A stretch of DNA of 64,000 nucleotides from the NCBI GenBank assembly GCA_964646435.1, contig CAZYEJ010000006.1, forward strand, positions 3,793 to 67,792, given 5' to 3'. The DNA comes from UBA3076 sp964646435. GTDB lineage: Bacteria > Desulfobacterota > Dissulfuribacteria > Dissulfuribacterales > UBA3076. Numbering within the stretch: the stretch's first letter is position 1; every line of letters starts with the position of its first letter. Under the pieces are notes generated by a model, which made no database searches, was not told the origin of the DNA, and saw only the letters and a list, made by a program, of their open reading frames with translations. This document shows positions 18,894-27,740 of the stretch, piece by piece. The position numbers and the translations under genes were made by a program.

Positions 18894-18922
18894 ACGATAC
18901 GAAACATTTTTTCCAGTGTCAA
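18894..18922 (-). promoter_or_regulatory. Sigma-70-type promoter for the csp-upstream RNA
   Basis: On the minus strand TTGACA (18922-18917) and TATCGT (18899-18894) are separated by 17 bp. The start point would be near 18887. Confidence 0.5.
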
Positions 18923-19003
18923 TAAAAAAAACAGGAAGAGCCCCAACTCCGCTAATAGGAGGTGTTGAAAACAGCCGGACGATACCCATGGGAAATTTTA
19001 TGT

Positions 19004-19045
19004 TCACGACAAGTCAAAAGTAGTTTACACTTTGTTGATCTTGTA
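19004..19045. repeat. Dispersed arm of the 10862-11010 palindrome
   Basis: TTCACGACAAGTCAAAAGTAGTTTA and the following CTTTGTTG-TCTTGT match the complement of 10938-10984 with two substitutions. Only one arm is present. It lies in the 587-bp gap between csp and the YkgJ-like gene, which otherwise holds the candidate RNA and the repeats listed here. Confidence 0.65.
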
Positions 19046-19055
19046 TTTTGGCAGT

Positions 19056-19129
19056 GAAATTTGAAATTGGAAAAGATACAAGTATGTAAATACATTACCT
19101 AATTTCGAATTTCGAATTTTAAGTTTCGA
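19056..19129. repeat. Palindromic GAAATT-heptamer element, second copy
   Basis: GAAATTTGAAATTGG and the facing CCTAATTTCGAATTTCGAATT match the element at 3803-3859. The spacers differ, except for ATTACCT at the right edge. A separate short array of CTGAACC-type heptamers (gtgaacc, ctgaacc, tgtgaac) lies at 19180-19200, just before the next gene. Confidence 0.65.
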
Positions 19130-19224
19130 CAACGGTTCATCCTATTAAATATAATTCTCCTCGGGAAATTTAACAAGGTGAACCCTGAACCTGTGAACGC
19201 CTATGATATATGTAGGGATAAAAA

Positions 19225-19803
19225 ATGAAAACAGAGAAAAGGAAAAAACTAAAGGAGCTATATAACCAGTATGAAGAAGACGTGGCCGAGCTTAAAAAAT
19301 CAGCGGCATGTGTAAAGGGCTGTGCTGATTGTTGTATAAACGTTGGTAATATTGATATTACAACTCTTGAAGGCATTATTATCCTTGATCGGATGGCCAC
19401 GTTTGAAGAGCCACTAAAATCGGAAATAAAGGTCAGGCTGGCTCGAAACAAGATGCAGAGAGAAAACGGAGAGCTTTCTCGATGCGCCTTTCTTAAGGCG
19501 AACAAGACCTGCATGATCTACGATATCCGTCCTTTTAGCTGCAGGTGGCTCTATTCAGTCAAAAAGTGCGATGGTGCATCGCCTACCATTCACCGCAAGG
19601 CATCAAACTCGGCTAGGCAGATAGTGAAAAAGATTCAACAGCTTGACTCCAACGGATATTCCGGGCACATCAGTTACATTCTCTTTTTGCTGGACAAGGA
19701 GGAATTCAGGAAACCCTATCTGCGTGGCAAGTTCAAACCTCAAAAGATAGCAAATTTTGGGCGAAGCCACGGGATATTAATCAATCGCTCAGTCTCGCGC
19801 TGA
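19225..19803 (+). CDS. YkgJ-type cysteine-cluster protein (zinc/iron-binding)
   Basis: This 192-residue protein has the CVKGCADCC cluster (C29, C33, C36, C37) and a second cysteine group in RCAFLKANKTC and IRPFSCRWL. This is the pattern of the UPF0153/YkgJ family, thought to bind a metal or Fe-S centre. The biochemical role is unknown. The N-terminal 25 residues are a charged helix. It appears to be monocistronic, ending 154 bp before the TetR regulator of the efflux operon. Confidence 0.85.
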   Translation: MKTEKRKKLKELYNQYEEDVAELKKSAACVKGCADCCINVGNIDITTLEGIIILDRMATFEEPLKSEIKVRLARNKMQRENGELSRCAFLKANKTCMIYDIRPFSCRWLYSVKKCDGASPTIHRKASNSARQIVKKIQQLDSNGYSGHISYILFLLDKEEFRKPYLRGKFKPQKIANFGRSHGILINRSVSR

Positions 19804-19863
19804 AATTCAGGCCAAGGCGAGGAGGTGAAAGCAAAAGTCTCTGAAAATTTTTTAATTTTTCGC

Positions 19864-19891
19864 TTGACAACAAAATTTTTCCTTCTACGAT
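19864..19891 (+). promoter_or_regulatory. Promoter of the tetR-RND efflux operon
   Basis: TTGACA at 19864-19869 and TACGAT at 19886-19891 are separated by 16 bp. The -10 overlaps the operator-like palindrome next to it, so a bound repressor would block polymerase. Confidence 0.6.
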
Positions 19892-19907
19892 GTGAATCGT
19901 AAGTCAC
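19887..19907. promoter_or_regulatory. Probable TetR operator (palindrome)
   Basis: Two overlapping palindromes are present: ACGAT-GTGA-ATCGT (19887-19900) and GTGA-N8-TCAC (19892-19907). They cover the -10 region of the tetR promoter, as expected for TetR-family autorepression. Confidence 0.6.
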
Positions 19908-19957
19908 TTTATTTAATATGACGTCAGATTCATGGTGTCTGGTATGGAGGCCGAATA

Positions 19958-20578
19958 ATGCAAGAAGAGAAACTCTCACGTCGGGAAAGAGAGAAACTAA
20001 GGCATCGTCGCCAGATGCTTGCTGCTGCGCTCGAGCTTTTTTCGGAGAAGGGATTTCATAACGTCTCAATGCACGAGATTGCGAAAAGAGCCGAGTTTGC
20101 CATAGGTACTCTCTACAAGTTCTTCAAAAACAAGGAAGATCTCTATAAGGCCCTCATGATGGAAAAGGCGGAGGAACACCACCGGGTCCTTATTAGGGTC
20201 CTTTCCGAGGAAAACGATGTCCTTACCGTGATCGACGACTACATTGCCGCCAAGGCTCGGCTTTTCGCCCACAACCTTGCAGCATTACGCCTTTATTTTG
20301 CAGAAACGCGCGGCGCGAGTTTCAATATCAAGGCCGGGCTTGACCAAGATATCCGCAAGCTGTATGACAAATTCATCCTGCAACTGGCTTCTGTACTGGA
20401 AACCGGTATCCGTAAAAAGGTTTTTCGCGAGATGGATCCCTATCACATGGCCGTAGCCCTGGAGGGTCTCACCAATGCATTTCTCTTCTGTTGTCTGGAA
20501 GACCCGGAGCAGCATCCATACGGAGCTAACATTCCGGTGATCAGGGACATGTTTCTCAAGGGAGTCCTGGCCAAATGA
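19958..20578 (+). CDS. TetR-family transcriptional regulator of RND efflux
   Basis: This 206-residue repressor has a TetR N-terminal helix-turn-helix (ALELFSEKGFHNVSMHEIAK, then IGTLYKFFKNKEDLYKALM). A variable all-helical ligand domain follows. GGAGG sits just before the ATG. The stop overlaps the ATG of the next gene (ATGA), so the regulator is cotranscribed with the pump it presumably controls, and a palindrome overlaps its promoter. The inducing ligand is unknown; by analogy it would be a substrate of the pump. Confidence 0.93.
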   Translation: MQEEKLSRREREKLRHRRQMLAAALELFSEKGFHNVSMHEIAKRAEFAIGTLYKFFKNKEDLYKALMMEKAEEHHRVLIRVLSEENDVLTVIDDYIAAKARLFAHNLAALRLYFAETRGASFNIKAGLDQDIRKLYDKFILQLASVLETGIRKKVFREMDPYHMAVALEGLTNAFLFCCLEDPEQHPYGANIPVIRDMFLKGVLAK

Positions 20579-21711
20579 TGAAAACGAAATATTTTGTATT
20601 GTTTGCCCTTTTGCTGACATCGGTTTTTCCCTGGAGCGCGACGGCCGATCCGCCGAATCAGGGCAGCGGCGGACCGCCGCTGGTGACGGTTGCGGCAGTC
20701 ACAGAGCAGGATGTCAACCCGCCGGCGGAATACGTGGGCCATGTGGAGGCCATCCAGAGCGTGGACCTGCGGGCCCGTGTCGAGGGTTTTCTTGAACAGG
20801 TCAAGTTCAGGGAAGGAAGTGATGTCAATGCCGGAAATCTGCTCTATGTCATCGAACAGGCACCTTACCAGGCCAAGGTTGACGCGGATAGAGCCAGCGT
20901 GAACCAGGCAACGGCGACCCTTACCAGGGCCCGTCAGTATCTGCAACGGGTCAGAACTGTTCGTTCTGGAGTGGTGTCCGCAACAGACATCGACAATGCC
21001 GTGGCCGACGAACTCCACGCCAGAGCGCAGCTCCAGGAGGCCAAGGCCGATCTCGATCTATCCGAACTTGACCTGGGATACACTATGGTCAGGGTCCCAA
21101 TCAAGGGACGCATCGGGCGGACCGCTTTCACCAAAGGAAATCTGGTTGGGCCTGATTCAGGGCCTCTGGCGCAAATTGTCCAGTTGGACCCGATCCGGGT
21201 GATGTATTCCATCAGTGAAAATGACCTCTCGGCCGTCAGGGCGACGATTGGCGACTCCTCGCCGGACAAAAAGAAGTATGCCCTGATTCTCCGTATCAAA
21301 CTACCCAGCGGCGAAATCCTTAAAACCGCCGGGCATGTGGATTTTGTGGATAATATAGTAGATGCCAAGACCGGCACCATTGCGATTTGGGCTATATTTG
21401 ACAACCATGACGGTTTGCTGCTGCCGGGACAGTATGTCACCGCTCTGATAAGCCGGAGTCAGGGCAAACAACTGCCGATGGTGCCGCAGGCAGCCGTCCA
21501 GGAAGACCATGATGGGCGATATGTGCTGGTTGTGGATAGCGAGAACAAGGTCATCCAGCGTCGCATCACTACCGGGCCGGTTGTCTACACTCAATGGGCC
21601 GTCGAATCAGGGCTGGCGGCCGGAGAAATGGTCATTGTGCAGGGAGTGCAGAAAGTTCGGCCCGGACAGATTGTAAAAACCATTACCGAGGACGAACAGA
21701 ACAGGATGTGA
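20575..21711 (+). CDS. RND efflux periplasmic adaptor (membrane fusion protein)
   Basis: This 378-residue AcrA/MexA-type adaptor begins with a signal peptide (about 1-24, ending SATA). Beta-barrel and lipoyl halves surround a helical hairpin (about 105-170), with VDLRARVEGFLEQV and GYTMVRVPIKGRIG as typical lipoyl-domain strands. There is no lipobox cysteine, so it should be a soluble or hydrophobically anchored periplasmic protein. It overlaps tetR by 4 nt and ends 3 bp before the pump gene. Confidence 0.94.
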   Translation: MMKTKYFVLFALLLTSVFPWSATADPPNQGSGGPPLVTVAAVTEQDVNPPAEYVGHVEAIQSVDLRARVEGFLEQVKFREGSDVNAGNLLYVIEQAPYQAKVDADRASVNQATATLTRARQYLQRVRTVRSGVVSATDIDNAVADELHARAQLQEAKADLDLSELDLGYTMVRVPIKGRIGRTAFTKGNLVGPDSGPLAQIVQLDPIRVMYSISENDLSAVRATIGDSSPDKKKYALILRIKLPSGEILKTAGHVDFVDNIVDAKTGTIAIWAIFDNHDGLLLPGQYVTALISRSQGKQLPMVPQAAVQEDHDGRYVLVVDSENKVIQRRITTGPVVYTQWAVESGLAAGEMVIVQGVQKVRPGQIVKTITEDEQNRM

Positions 21712-21714
21712 TGC

Positions 21715-24700
21715 ATGTTTTCCAGAATTTTTATTGAACGCCCGCGCCTGGCTGCAGTGGTGTCGATTATTATCACCCTGGCCGGGCTGATTGCCATGCT
21801 GAACATCCCCGTGGCCCAGTATCCCCGGATCACCCCTCCTGAGATCCGGGTGACCGCGGTCTATCCGGGAGCCAACGCCCAAGTCGTGGCCGACAACATA
21901 GCCGCACCGATTGAAAAGGAAGTAAACGGCGTTGAAAACATGCTCTATATGTCCTCCACTTGTTCCAATGACGGACGCTACGAACTGGCCGTAACCTTTG
22001 CTGTAGGCACCGATTCGGACATCGACCAGGTCAACCTTCAAAACCGGGTGCAACTCGCCACCCCCAAGCTTCCGAAAGATGTAACCGAGCAGGGGATAGA
22101 TATACGTAAACGCTCTTCGGATATGCTGGCGGTGATCTGTTTCTTTTCTCCCGAAGGCACCAGGGACAAACTTTTTTTGAGCAACTATGCAAGCCGGGAA
22201 ATAAAGGATGCCCTGGTACGTATTAACGGCGTAAGTGATGTCTTTATTTTCGGGGAATTCGAATACAGCATGCGTATCTGGATGGACCCGGAGCGTCTCA
22301 CCTCCATGGGTATGACCGCGGATGACGTGATCACCGCCATCCGTGAGCAGAATGTCCAGGCGGCAGTTGGCTCGATCGGATCAATGCCTGCCGGTGATGA
22401 CCAGCAAATTCAGTATACCTTGCGGGCCAAGGGTCGTCTTAAGGCAGTTGAAGATTTCAAAAATATTATTGTCCGCACTAACGCCAAAGGTGGTCTGGTG
22501 CGAATCAGCGACATTGCCCGTGTAGAACTTGGTGCCCGGTCTTACGGTACCAAGTCGATCCTAAACGGCGCCCCGACCCTGGGAATGGCGGTTTACAGGT
22601 CCTCAGAAGCCAATGCCCTGGATACCATGAAGGAGGTCAGGGCCAAGCTTAAACATCTTGCCCAGCGTCAACCGAGCGATGTTCAATACCAGATCGTTTA
22701 CGACACTACCAAGTATGTCTCCGCAGCCATCCATGAGATTGAGCTGACGCTGTTTATCACCTTTCTCCTTGTGGTAGGCGTAACCTTCCTTTTTTTGCAG
22801 GATTGGCGGGCCACACTCGTCCCCACCGTGGCTATTCCAGTGTCGCTGATAGGGACATTCGCTGTGCTGTTTGCCCTTGGCTTTAACGCCAATACTATTT
22901 CCCTGTTTGCCCTGATCATGACCATCGGTCTGGTGGTCGACGACGCCATTGTGGTGGTGGAAAATGCGCATCGGGTCATACATGAGACAAACCTCAGCCC
23001 AAAAGATGCAACCATCAGGGCCATGGGCCAGGTCACAGGGCCCATCATCGCCACCACCCTGGTTCTGCTGGCCGTATTTGTCCCTGTCGGATTTGTGCCG
23101 GGCATCACAGGGCAACTCTACAAACAATTTGCCATGACCTTATGCACGTCAGTGGTCATTTCTTCAATCATCGCCCTGAGCCTGAGCCCTGCGCTCTGCG
23201 CTGTCCTGCTCAGGCGGAAAAGTCCTATCCGGCGAGGGCCCTTGGCCTGGTTCAACAGGGCGCTCGATGCATCACGTAACAGATACGTGGCCGGGTCTGC
23301 ATGGCTGATAAGACGGCTGGTCGTAGTACTACTGATTTTAGTCGGTGTATTCGGCGCTTCCTACTACTTGTTTGAGACCCGTCCCACCAGCTTTTTGCCC
23401 CAAGAGGACCTGGGCGCCTTTTTTTTCGATGTTCAGCTCCCCGAGGCCTCCGCGCTGGACCGCACGGCTAAGGTTATGCAACAGATCACCAAAGAGATCA
23501 AAGGCATTAAGGGTGTCCAGGATGTCATTGGGGTAAGCGGATTCAGCCTGCTCAGCGGGAATGCTGAAAACGTTGGATTTGGTATCGGGATATTGGACAC
23601 TTGGGATAAGCGCACCAGTCCGGGCTTGCAGTTGAATGCTATAGTAGGACAGGCCCACGGAAAACTGGCTGCCATCTCCTCGGCCAACAGTTTTGCTTTT
23701 GTCCCCCCGCCCATCCAGGGCCTCGGGATGACCGGCGGGTTTGACTTTCGGCTGCAGGCCCTGGGGGACCAGAGCCCCCAAGAACTTGCCGCTGCAACCC
23801 GAGCAATGGTCATAGCCGCCAACCAGGATCCGGCCCTGATGAGGGTTTTCAGTACCTATACGGCCAATACGCCTCAGATCTTCGTGAACCTTGATCGCAC
23901 CAGGGCTGAAACGCTTAAGGTGCCGGTCAGCAGGGTATACGAAACCCTGCAAGCCCAGCTTGGATCAAGATATGCAAACGATTTCAACCTCTATGGACGA
24001 GTCTATCAGGTCAAGGTCCAGGCCGATGCGCCCTACCGCGACACGGTAAAAGACATTGGCAAACTGTACGTACGCAGCAATGAAGGCAAGATGGTGCCCA
24101 TGGACAGTCTGGTAACCCTGTCCACGGTCCTGGCCCCCCAGATTGTGAACCGTTATAACCAGTTTACCAGCGTCCAGATTAGCGGTGGAGCAGCTCCTGG
24201 TTTCAGTTCCGGGGATGCCATGGCGGCGATGAAACGGGTGGCGGCCAAGACACTGCCCGAGGGATATGCCTATGACTGGTCAGCAATGTCATTTCAGGAA
24301 CGGAAAGCCATTGGCCAGGTCTCGATCCTTTTCCTCCTGGCCCTTGTCTTTGCTTATCTTTTTCTGGTGGGTCAGTATGAGAGCTGGAACATCCCGTTAT
24401 CCATTATCACCTCGATCCCTGTCGCTGTTCTCGGGGCATTAGTCGGTCTGTGGATCGTAGGGCTTAACCTCAGCATCTATGCCCAGATTGGCCTGGTGCT
24501 GTTGGTGGGTCTGGCCAACAAAAACGCCATTCTTATCGTGAAATTTGCCAAAGACCGGCGGGAACAAGGGTTGCCCGTGGCCGAGGCCGCGGTGGAGGGA
24601 GCACGAATCCGCTTCCGTCCTGTTTTGATGACGGCCTTTTCCTTTATTCTGGGTGTGACGCCTCTGGTAATCGCCACGGGCGCAGGCGCGGGCAGCCGCC

Positions 24701-24849
24701 GGGCTATCGGGACCACTGTCTTCAGCGGCATGCTGGCGTCAACGCTGTTTGGTATCTTTCTGATCCCGGCGCTTTATTATGCCTTTCAGACGTTCCGTGA
24801 AAAGGGCACTGCCTGGCGCACGCGTCCGCGGGACAATAAGGAATCCTGA
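21715..24849 (+). CDS. RND multidrug efflux pump, inner-membrane subunit (AcrB/MexB-like, HAE1)
   Basis: The 1044-residue transporter has the duplicated RND layout: one transmembrane helix, a large periplasmic porter domain, six helices, then the same again. It begins MFSRIFIERPRLAAVVSIII. The proton-relay helix contains GLVVDDAIVVVENAHRV with the paired aspartates. The second half has LVGLANKNAILIVKFAK with the relay lysine. It should export hydrophobic compounds through the adaptor and the downstream outer-membrane factor. Length and motifs are complete. Confidence 0.97.
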   Translation: MFSRIFIERPRLAAVVSIIITLAGLIAMLNIPVAQYPRITPPEIRVTAVYPGANAQVVADNIAAPIEKEVNGVENMLYMSSTCSNDGRYELAVTFAVGTDSDIDQVNLQNRVQLATPKLPKDVTEQGIDIRKRSSDMLAVICFFSPEGTRDKLFLSNYASREIKDALVRINGVSDVFIFGEFEYSMRIWMDPERLTSMGMTADDVITAIREQNVQAAVGSIGSMPAGDDQQIQYTLRAKGRLKAVEDFKNIIVRTNAKGGLVRISDIARVELGARSYGTKSILNGAPTLGMAVYRSSEANALDTMKEVRAKLKHLAQRQPSDVQYQIVYDTTKYVSAAIHEIELTLFITFLLVVGVTFLFLQDWRATLVPTVAIPVSLIGTFAVLFALGFNANTISLFALIMTIGLVVDDAIVVVENAHRVIHETNLSPKDATIRAMGQVTGPIIATTLVLLAVFVPVGFVPGITGQLYKQFAMTLCTSVVISSIIALSLSPALCAVLLRRKSPIRRGPLAWFNRALDASRNRYVAGSAWLIRRLVVVLLILVGVFGASYYLFETRPTSFLPQEDLGAFFFDVQLPEASALDRTAKVMQQITKEIKGIKGVQDVIGVSGFSLLSGNAENVGFGIGILDTWDKRTSPGLQLNAIVGQAHGKLAAISSANSFAFVPPPIQGLGMTGGFDFRLQALGDQSPQELAAATRAMVIAANQDPALMRVFSTYTANTPQIFVNLDRTRAETLKVPVSRVYETLQAQLGSRYANDFNLYGRVYQVKVQADAPYRDTVKDIGKLYVRSNEGKMVPMDSLVTLSTVLAPQIVNRYNQFTSVQISGGAAPGFSSGDAMAAMKRVAAKTLPEGYAYDWSAMSFQERKAIGQVSILFLLALVFAYLFLVGQYESWNIPLSIITSIPVAVLGALVGLWIVGLNLSIYAQIGLVLLVGLANKNAILIVKFAKDRREQGLPVAEAAVEGARIRFRPVLMTAFSFILGVTPLVIATGAGAGSRRAIGTTVFSGMLASTLFGIFLIPALYYAFQTFREKGTAWRTRPRDNKES

Positions 24850-24955
24850 CTGGATGAACAAGATTTACATGATTCACTTTTATCCTGTTGATCCTGTCAA
24901 AAAAATGTAAATTCCTATACTATTTAATAAAAATGTGTTGCAAATGGAAATAACC

Positions 24956-26548
24956 ATGAGATCCATAGCGTTCAAACGACATCACTATAGGCAGGTTGGC
25001 GTGGGGGCGCGCTGTACACTGATTATCCCGGTTGCCGCGATCATCATCCTGATCTTGGCCGGATGCGCGGCCGTTGGGCCGGACTATGCCAGGTTAAAGC
25101 CCCAGGCACCAAAAGAATGGCACACCCAACTTCAGGGCGACCTGACCGCTGATCGTCTGAATCCTGAAACCATGGCCAACTGGTGGACCACTCTCAACGA
25201 CCAAGAACTATCCAGTCTGGAGGAGCGTGCCATCAAAGGCAATTTGAACCTAAAAGATGCCCGTGCCAGGGTCCGTGAAGCCAGGGCACTGCGGGGCATT
25301 GAGAAAGCGGTTTTTTTCCCCTCCCTGGATGCAAGCGGCTCGGCCTCGAAACGGCGGAGCAGCGAAAACAGCGGTACCGGAACGGAGAGCAAACTCTACC
25401 AAGCCGGTTTTGACGCAGGCTGGGAACTGGATATTTTCGGCGGTGTTCGACGCTCAGTAGAAGCGGCACAGGCAGACCTTGAAGCTGCTCAGGAAGACCT
25501 GCACGACGTGCTGGTAAGCCTGCTTGCCGAAGTAGCGCTGAACTATGTGGATACCCGGACCTATCAGGCCCGCCTGGCTGCCATCAAGGCAAATATGAAG
25601 GCCCAGCAGGATATCTATGAACTGAATCTTTTACGCTACAAAGCGGGTCTCATTGATGAACTGGCCGTCCAGCAGTCTCGCTATATTCTTGAAAGCACCC
25701 GTTCCCGGATCCCGACGCTGGAGACTGGCCTGGAAAAGGCAAAAAACAGGCTGGCCGTCCTGCTCGGCGAGAAGCCTGGCGCAATGCACAGAGAACTGGC
25801 GGAGGCAAAACCGATTCCAGTGCCTCCGGTAATGGTGGCAGTCGGAATCCCTGCGGAGACCATGCGTCATCGGCCGGATATCCGCAGAGCAGAACGTAAC
25901 CTCGCGGCCCGGACGGCCAGGATCGGTGTGGCCACGGCAGATCTCTATCCCAAATTCCGTCTGGCCGGCAGCATCGGGCTTGAATCCATTTCCAGCAGCA
26001 ATTTTTGGGAATGGGCCGGACGAACATGGAGCATCGGCCCGGGCGTTTCCTGGAAAATTTTCCATGCGGGAGCCATCCGGCAGAATATCAAGGTGCAGAC
26101 TGCCCGCCAGAAACAGGCCCTGGTCCAGTATGAATCAGCAGTGCTCATCGCTCTTGAGGAGGTGGAAAACGCAGTTACGGCCTATGCCAGGGAACAGCTT
26201 CGGCTGGAATCGCTGAAAGCTGCTGTATTGTCCGCGAGGCGTGCATATGAATTGTCCCGGGACCTTTATAATGCAGGGCTCGTAGATTTCAGCGATGTTC
26301 TTGATGCAACCCGCTCCCTTCAATCTTACCAGGATGAACTGGCCGGCAGCGAAGGCACAGTAACTTCAAACCTGATTCGTCTTTACAAGGCCCTCGGCGG
26401 GGGCTGGAAATCGCTGGAACCCTCTTTAATTGTTCGAAAAAATAAGGAAGGTGACCATAATGAATCAAAAACAAGACAGCCTTCTGGAACGTACATTGGG
26501 TATAGATCAGCCTTCGGGGTGGAAGAGGCACCTGAAGCTATGGATTAG
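24956..26548 (+). CDS. Outer-membrane efflux lipoprotein (OprM/NodT family)
   Basis: This TolC-like channel subunit has a lipoprotein signal ending in LILAGC. Two OEP repeats of long coiled-coil helices follow, with LRGIEKAVFFPSLDASGSAS and LAARTARIGVATADLYPKF in equivalent places. ATG 24956 is preferred; TTG 24935 and ATG 24944 are in frame upstream. The gene is separated from the pump by 106 bp but completes the tripartite system. Its last 30 codons overlap the start of the truncated adaptor ORF by 89 nt. They look unlike the family C-terminus, so the 3' end may have been rearranged. Confidence 0.93.
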   Translation: MRSIAFKRHHYRQVGVGARCTLIIPVAAIIILILAGCAAVGPDYARLKPQAPKEWHTQLQGDLTADRLNPETMANWWTTLNDQELSSLEERAIKGNLNLKDARARVREARALRGIEKAVFFPSLDASGSASKRRSSENSGTGTESKLYQAGFDAGWELDIFGGVRRSVEAAQADLEAAQEDLHDVLVSLLAEVALNYVDTRTYQARLAAIKANMKAQQDIYELNLLRYKAGLIDELAVQQSRYILESTRSRIPTLETGLEKAKNRLAVLLGEKPGAMHRELAEAKPIPVPPVMVAVGIPAETMRHRPDIRRAERNLAARTARIGVATADLYPKFRLAGSIGLESISSSNFWEWAGRTWSIGPGVSWKIFHAGAIRQNIKVQTARQKQALVQYESAVLIALEEVENAVTAYAREQLRLESLKAAVLSARRAYELSRDLYNAGLVDFSDVLDATRSLQSYQDELAGSEGTVTSNLIRLYKALGGGWKSLEPSLIVRKNKEGDHNESKTRQPSGTYIGYRSAFGVEEAPEAMD

Positions 26549-26675
26549 CCTGGCCATCGTGCTGTTTATAATAATTTTTGGTGGCATAATCATCTTAAAT
26601 TCAAGAGATTCTAATGGCGCAATCCGGTATAAGAGCCAGGAAGTCAGGATAGGAGATCTCACTACAATTATCTGA
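26460..26675 (+). pseudogene. Truncated N-terminus of a HlyD/MacA-type membrane fusion protein
   Basis: A ribosome site (AAGGAAGGTGA) precedes ATG 26460. The 71-residue product has a charged N-terminus, one membrane segment (LWISLAIVLFIIIFGGIIIL), then YKSQEVRIGDLTTII and a stop. Membrane-fusion proteins of the MacA type start in this way and continue for more than 300 residues. The remainder is missing, and mqnA begins 40 bp later. It is probably the stump of a deleted second transporter operon. It could also be a retained single-span peptide, but nothing supports a function. Confidence 0.7.
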
Positions 26676-26714
26676 TATTCCAATGAGGATGCCCTACACA
26701 GAAGGAGAAAACCC

Positions 26715-27533
26715 ATGAAACCACGCGTCGGACACATTCAATTTCTCAACAGTCTGCCTTTGTATCATTGTCTGGTTCAAAATCAGGTGGTGCTCAATAT
26801 TGACCTTTTCAAAGATAGCCCCAAGGCCCTGTGTCGTCGATTGCTGGCCGATGAACTGGATATCAGCCCGGTCCCGGCAATCGAATACGCCAGGCATGCC
26901 GACGAACTGCTTCTCTTGCCGGATCTGACTATCAGCTCCGACGGCAAGGTAATGAGCATTTTGTTGATCAGCAAAGTTCCCATTGAGCAATTGGATAAAA
27001 AAACCGTTGCCCTGACCAACACATCAGCCACTTCCCAGGTACTCATCCGGATCATCATAGAAAAAAAATATGGACTGCGCCCCACCTATTTTGAATGCCC
27101 GCCGGATCTGGGCCAAATGTTCCGAGAGGCCCAGGCGGCCTTGCTGATCGGCGATGACGCCCTGAGGGCACTCCAAGCACCGTCAGGTTATCACTTGTAT
27201 GACCTCGGCGAAGAATGGAAATCTTTCACTGGGAAGAAAATGGTGTATGCCGTCTGGTGTGTTCGCAGGGACTATGCCGTCAGACATCCGAAAAACGTCC
27301 GGAAAGTCATTCACGCTTTTCAGCACTCCATGGAGATGAGCAAAAAATACGTTGACTTGATTGCAGAAGAAGCGGCTCGTTGGGACGTCTTTTCAAAAGA
27401 TTTTCTGAAAAATTATTTCGTAACGCTGAAATTTGAATTTGGCCCTGAATACCAGCAGGGGTTTCTTACCTATCTGAAAAAAGCCCGACAGTTGGGTGCC
27501 ATTGATGATGTTCCTGAGCTTTTGTTTTTCTAG
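26715..27533 (+). CDS. mqnA: Chorismate dehydratase MqnA (futalosine menaquinone pathway)
   Basis: MqnA dehydrates chorismate to 3-enolpyruvyl-benzoate, the first step of menaquinone synthesis by the futalosine route. The 272-residue protein has the periplasmic-binding-protein-like fold of the family. It starts RVGHIQFLNSLPLYH, followed by ADELDISPVPAIEYA, TSATSQVLIRI and the LLIGDDALRA segment. GAAGGAG precedes the ATG. Other mqn genes are not in the window, so the gene stands apart from its pathway partners. Confidence 0.93.
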   Translation: MKPRVGHIQFLNSLPLYHCLVQNQVVLNIDLFKDSPKALCRRLLADELDISPVPAIEYARHADELLLLPDLTISSDGKVMSILLISKVPIEQLDKKTVALTNTSATSQVLIRIIIEKKYGLRPTYFECPPDLGQMFREAQAALLIGDDALRALQAPSGYHLYDLGEEWKSFTGKKMVYAVWCVRRDYAVRHPKNVRKVIHAFQHSMEMSKKYVDLIAEEAARWDVFSKDFLKNYFVTLKFEFGPEYQQGFLTYLKKARQLGAIDDVPELLFF

Positions 27534-27740
27534 AAATGTATAGACCAAGGAGTACCTGATGAAAAAAATGACAGCAGTGACCTTGGACCACTATCGGATT
27601 TAACGTTACTGACTAAATCGTTAATCTCCCTGGAAGCTATGCAAAAGAGGTCCATGAGGATAAAAGCCAAGGAGCATTAATAAGGACAGCAAGATATCCA
27701 GTGGCTGGTCGTTGCAGAAGCGTTCAGCAGTCGCTGAGGG

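Noticed and set aside
22603..23127. 174-codon reverse frame opposite the RND pump
   Set aside because: Product is His/Gly-rich and unlike any family; the forward strand encodes the intact transporter.
27559..27603. 14-codon ORF with a good ribosome site (MKKMTAVTLDHYRI) after mqnA
   Set aside because: Too short to support as a gene, and no similarity recognised; probably a broken fragment of a lost gene.
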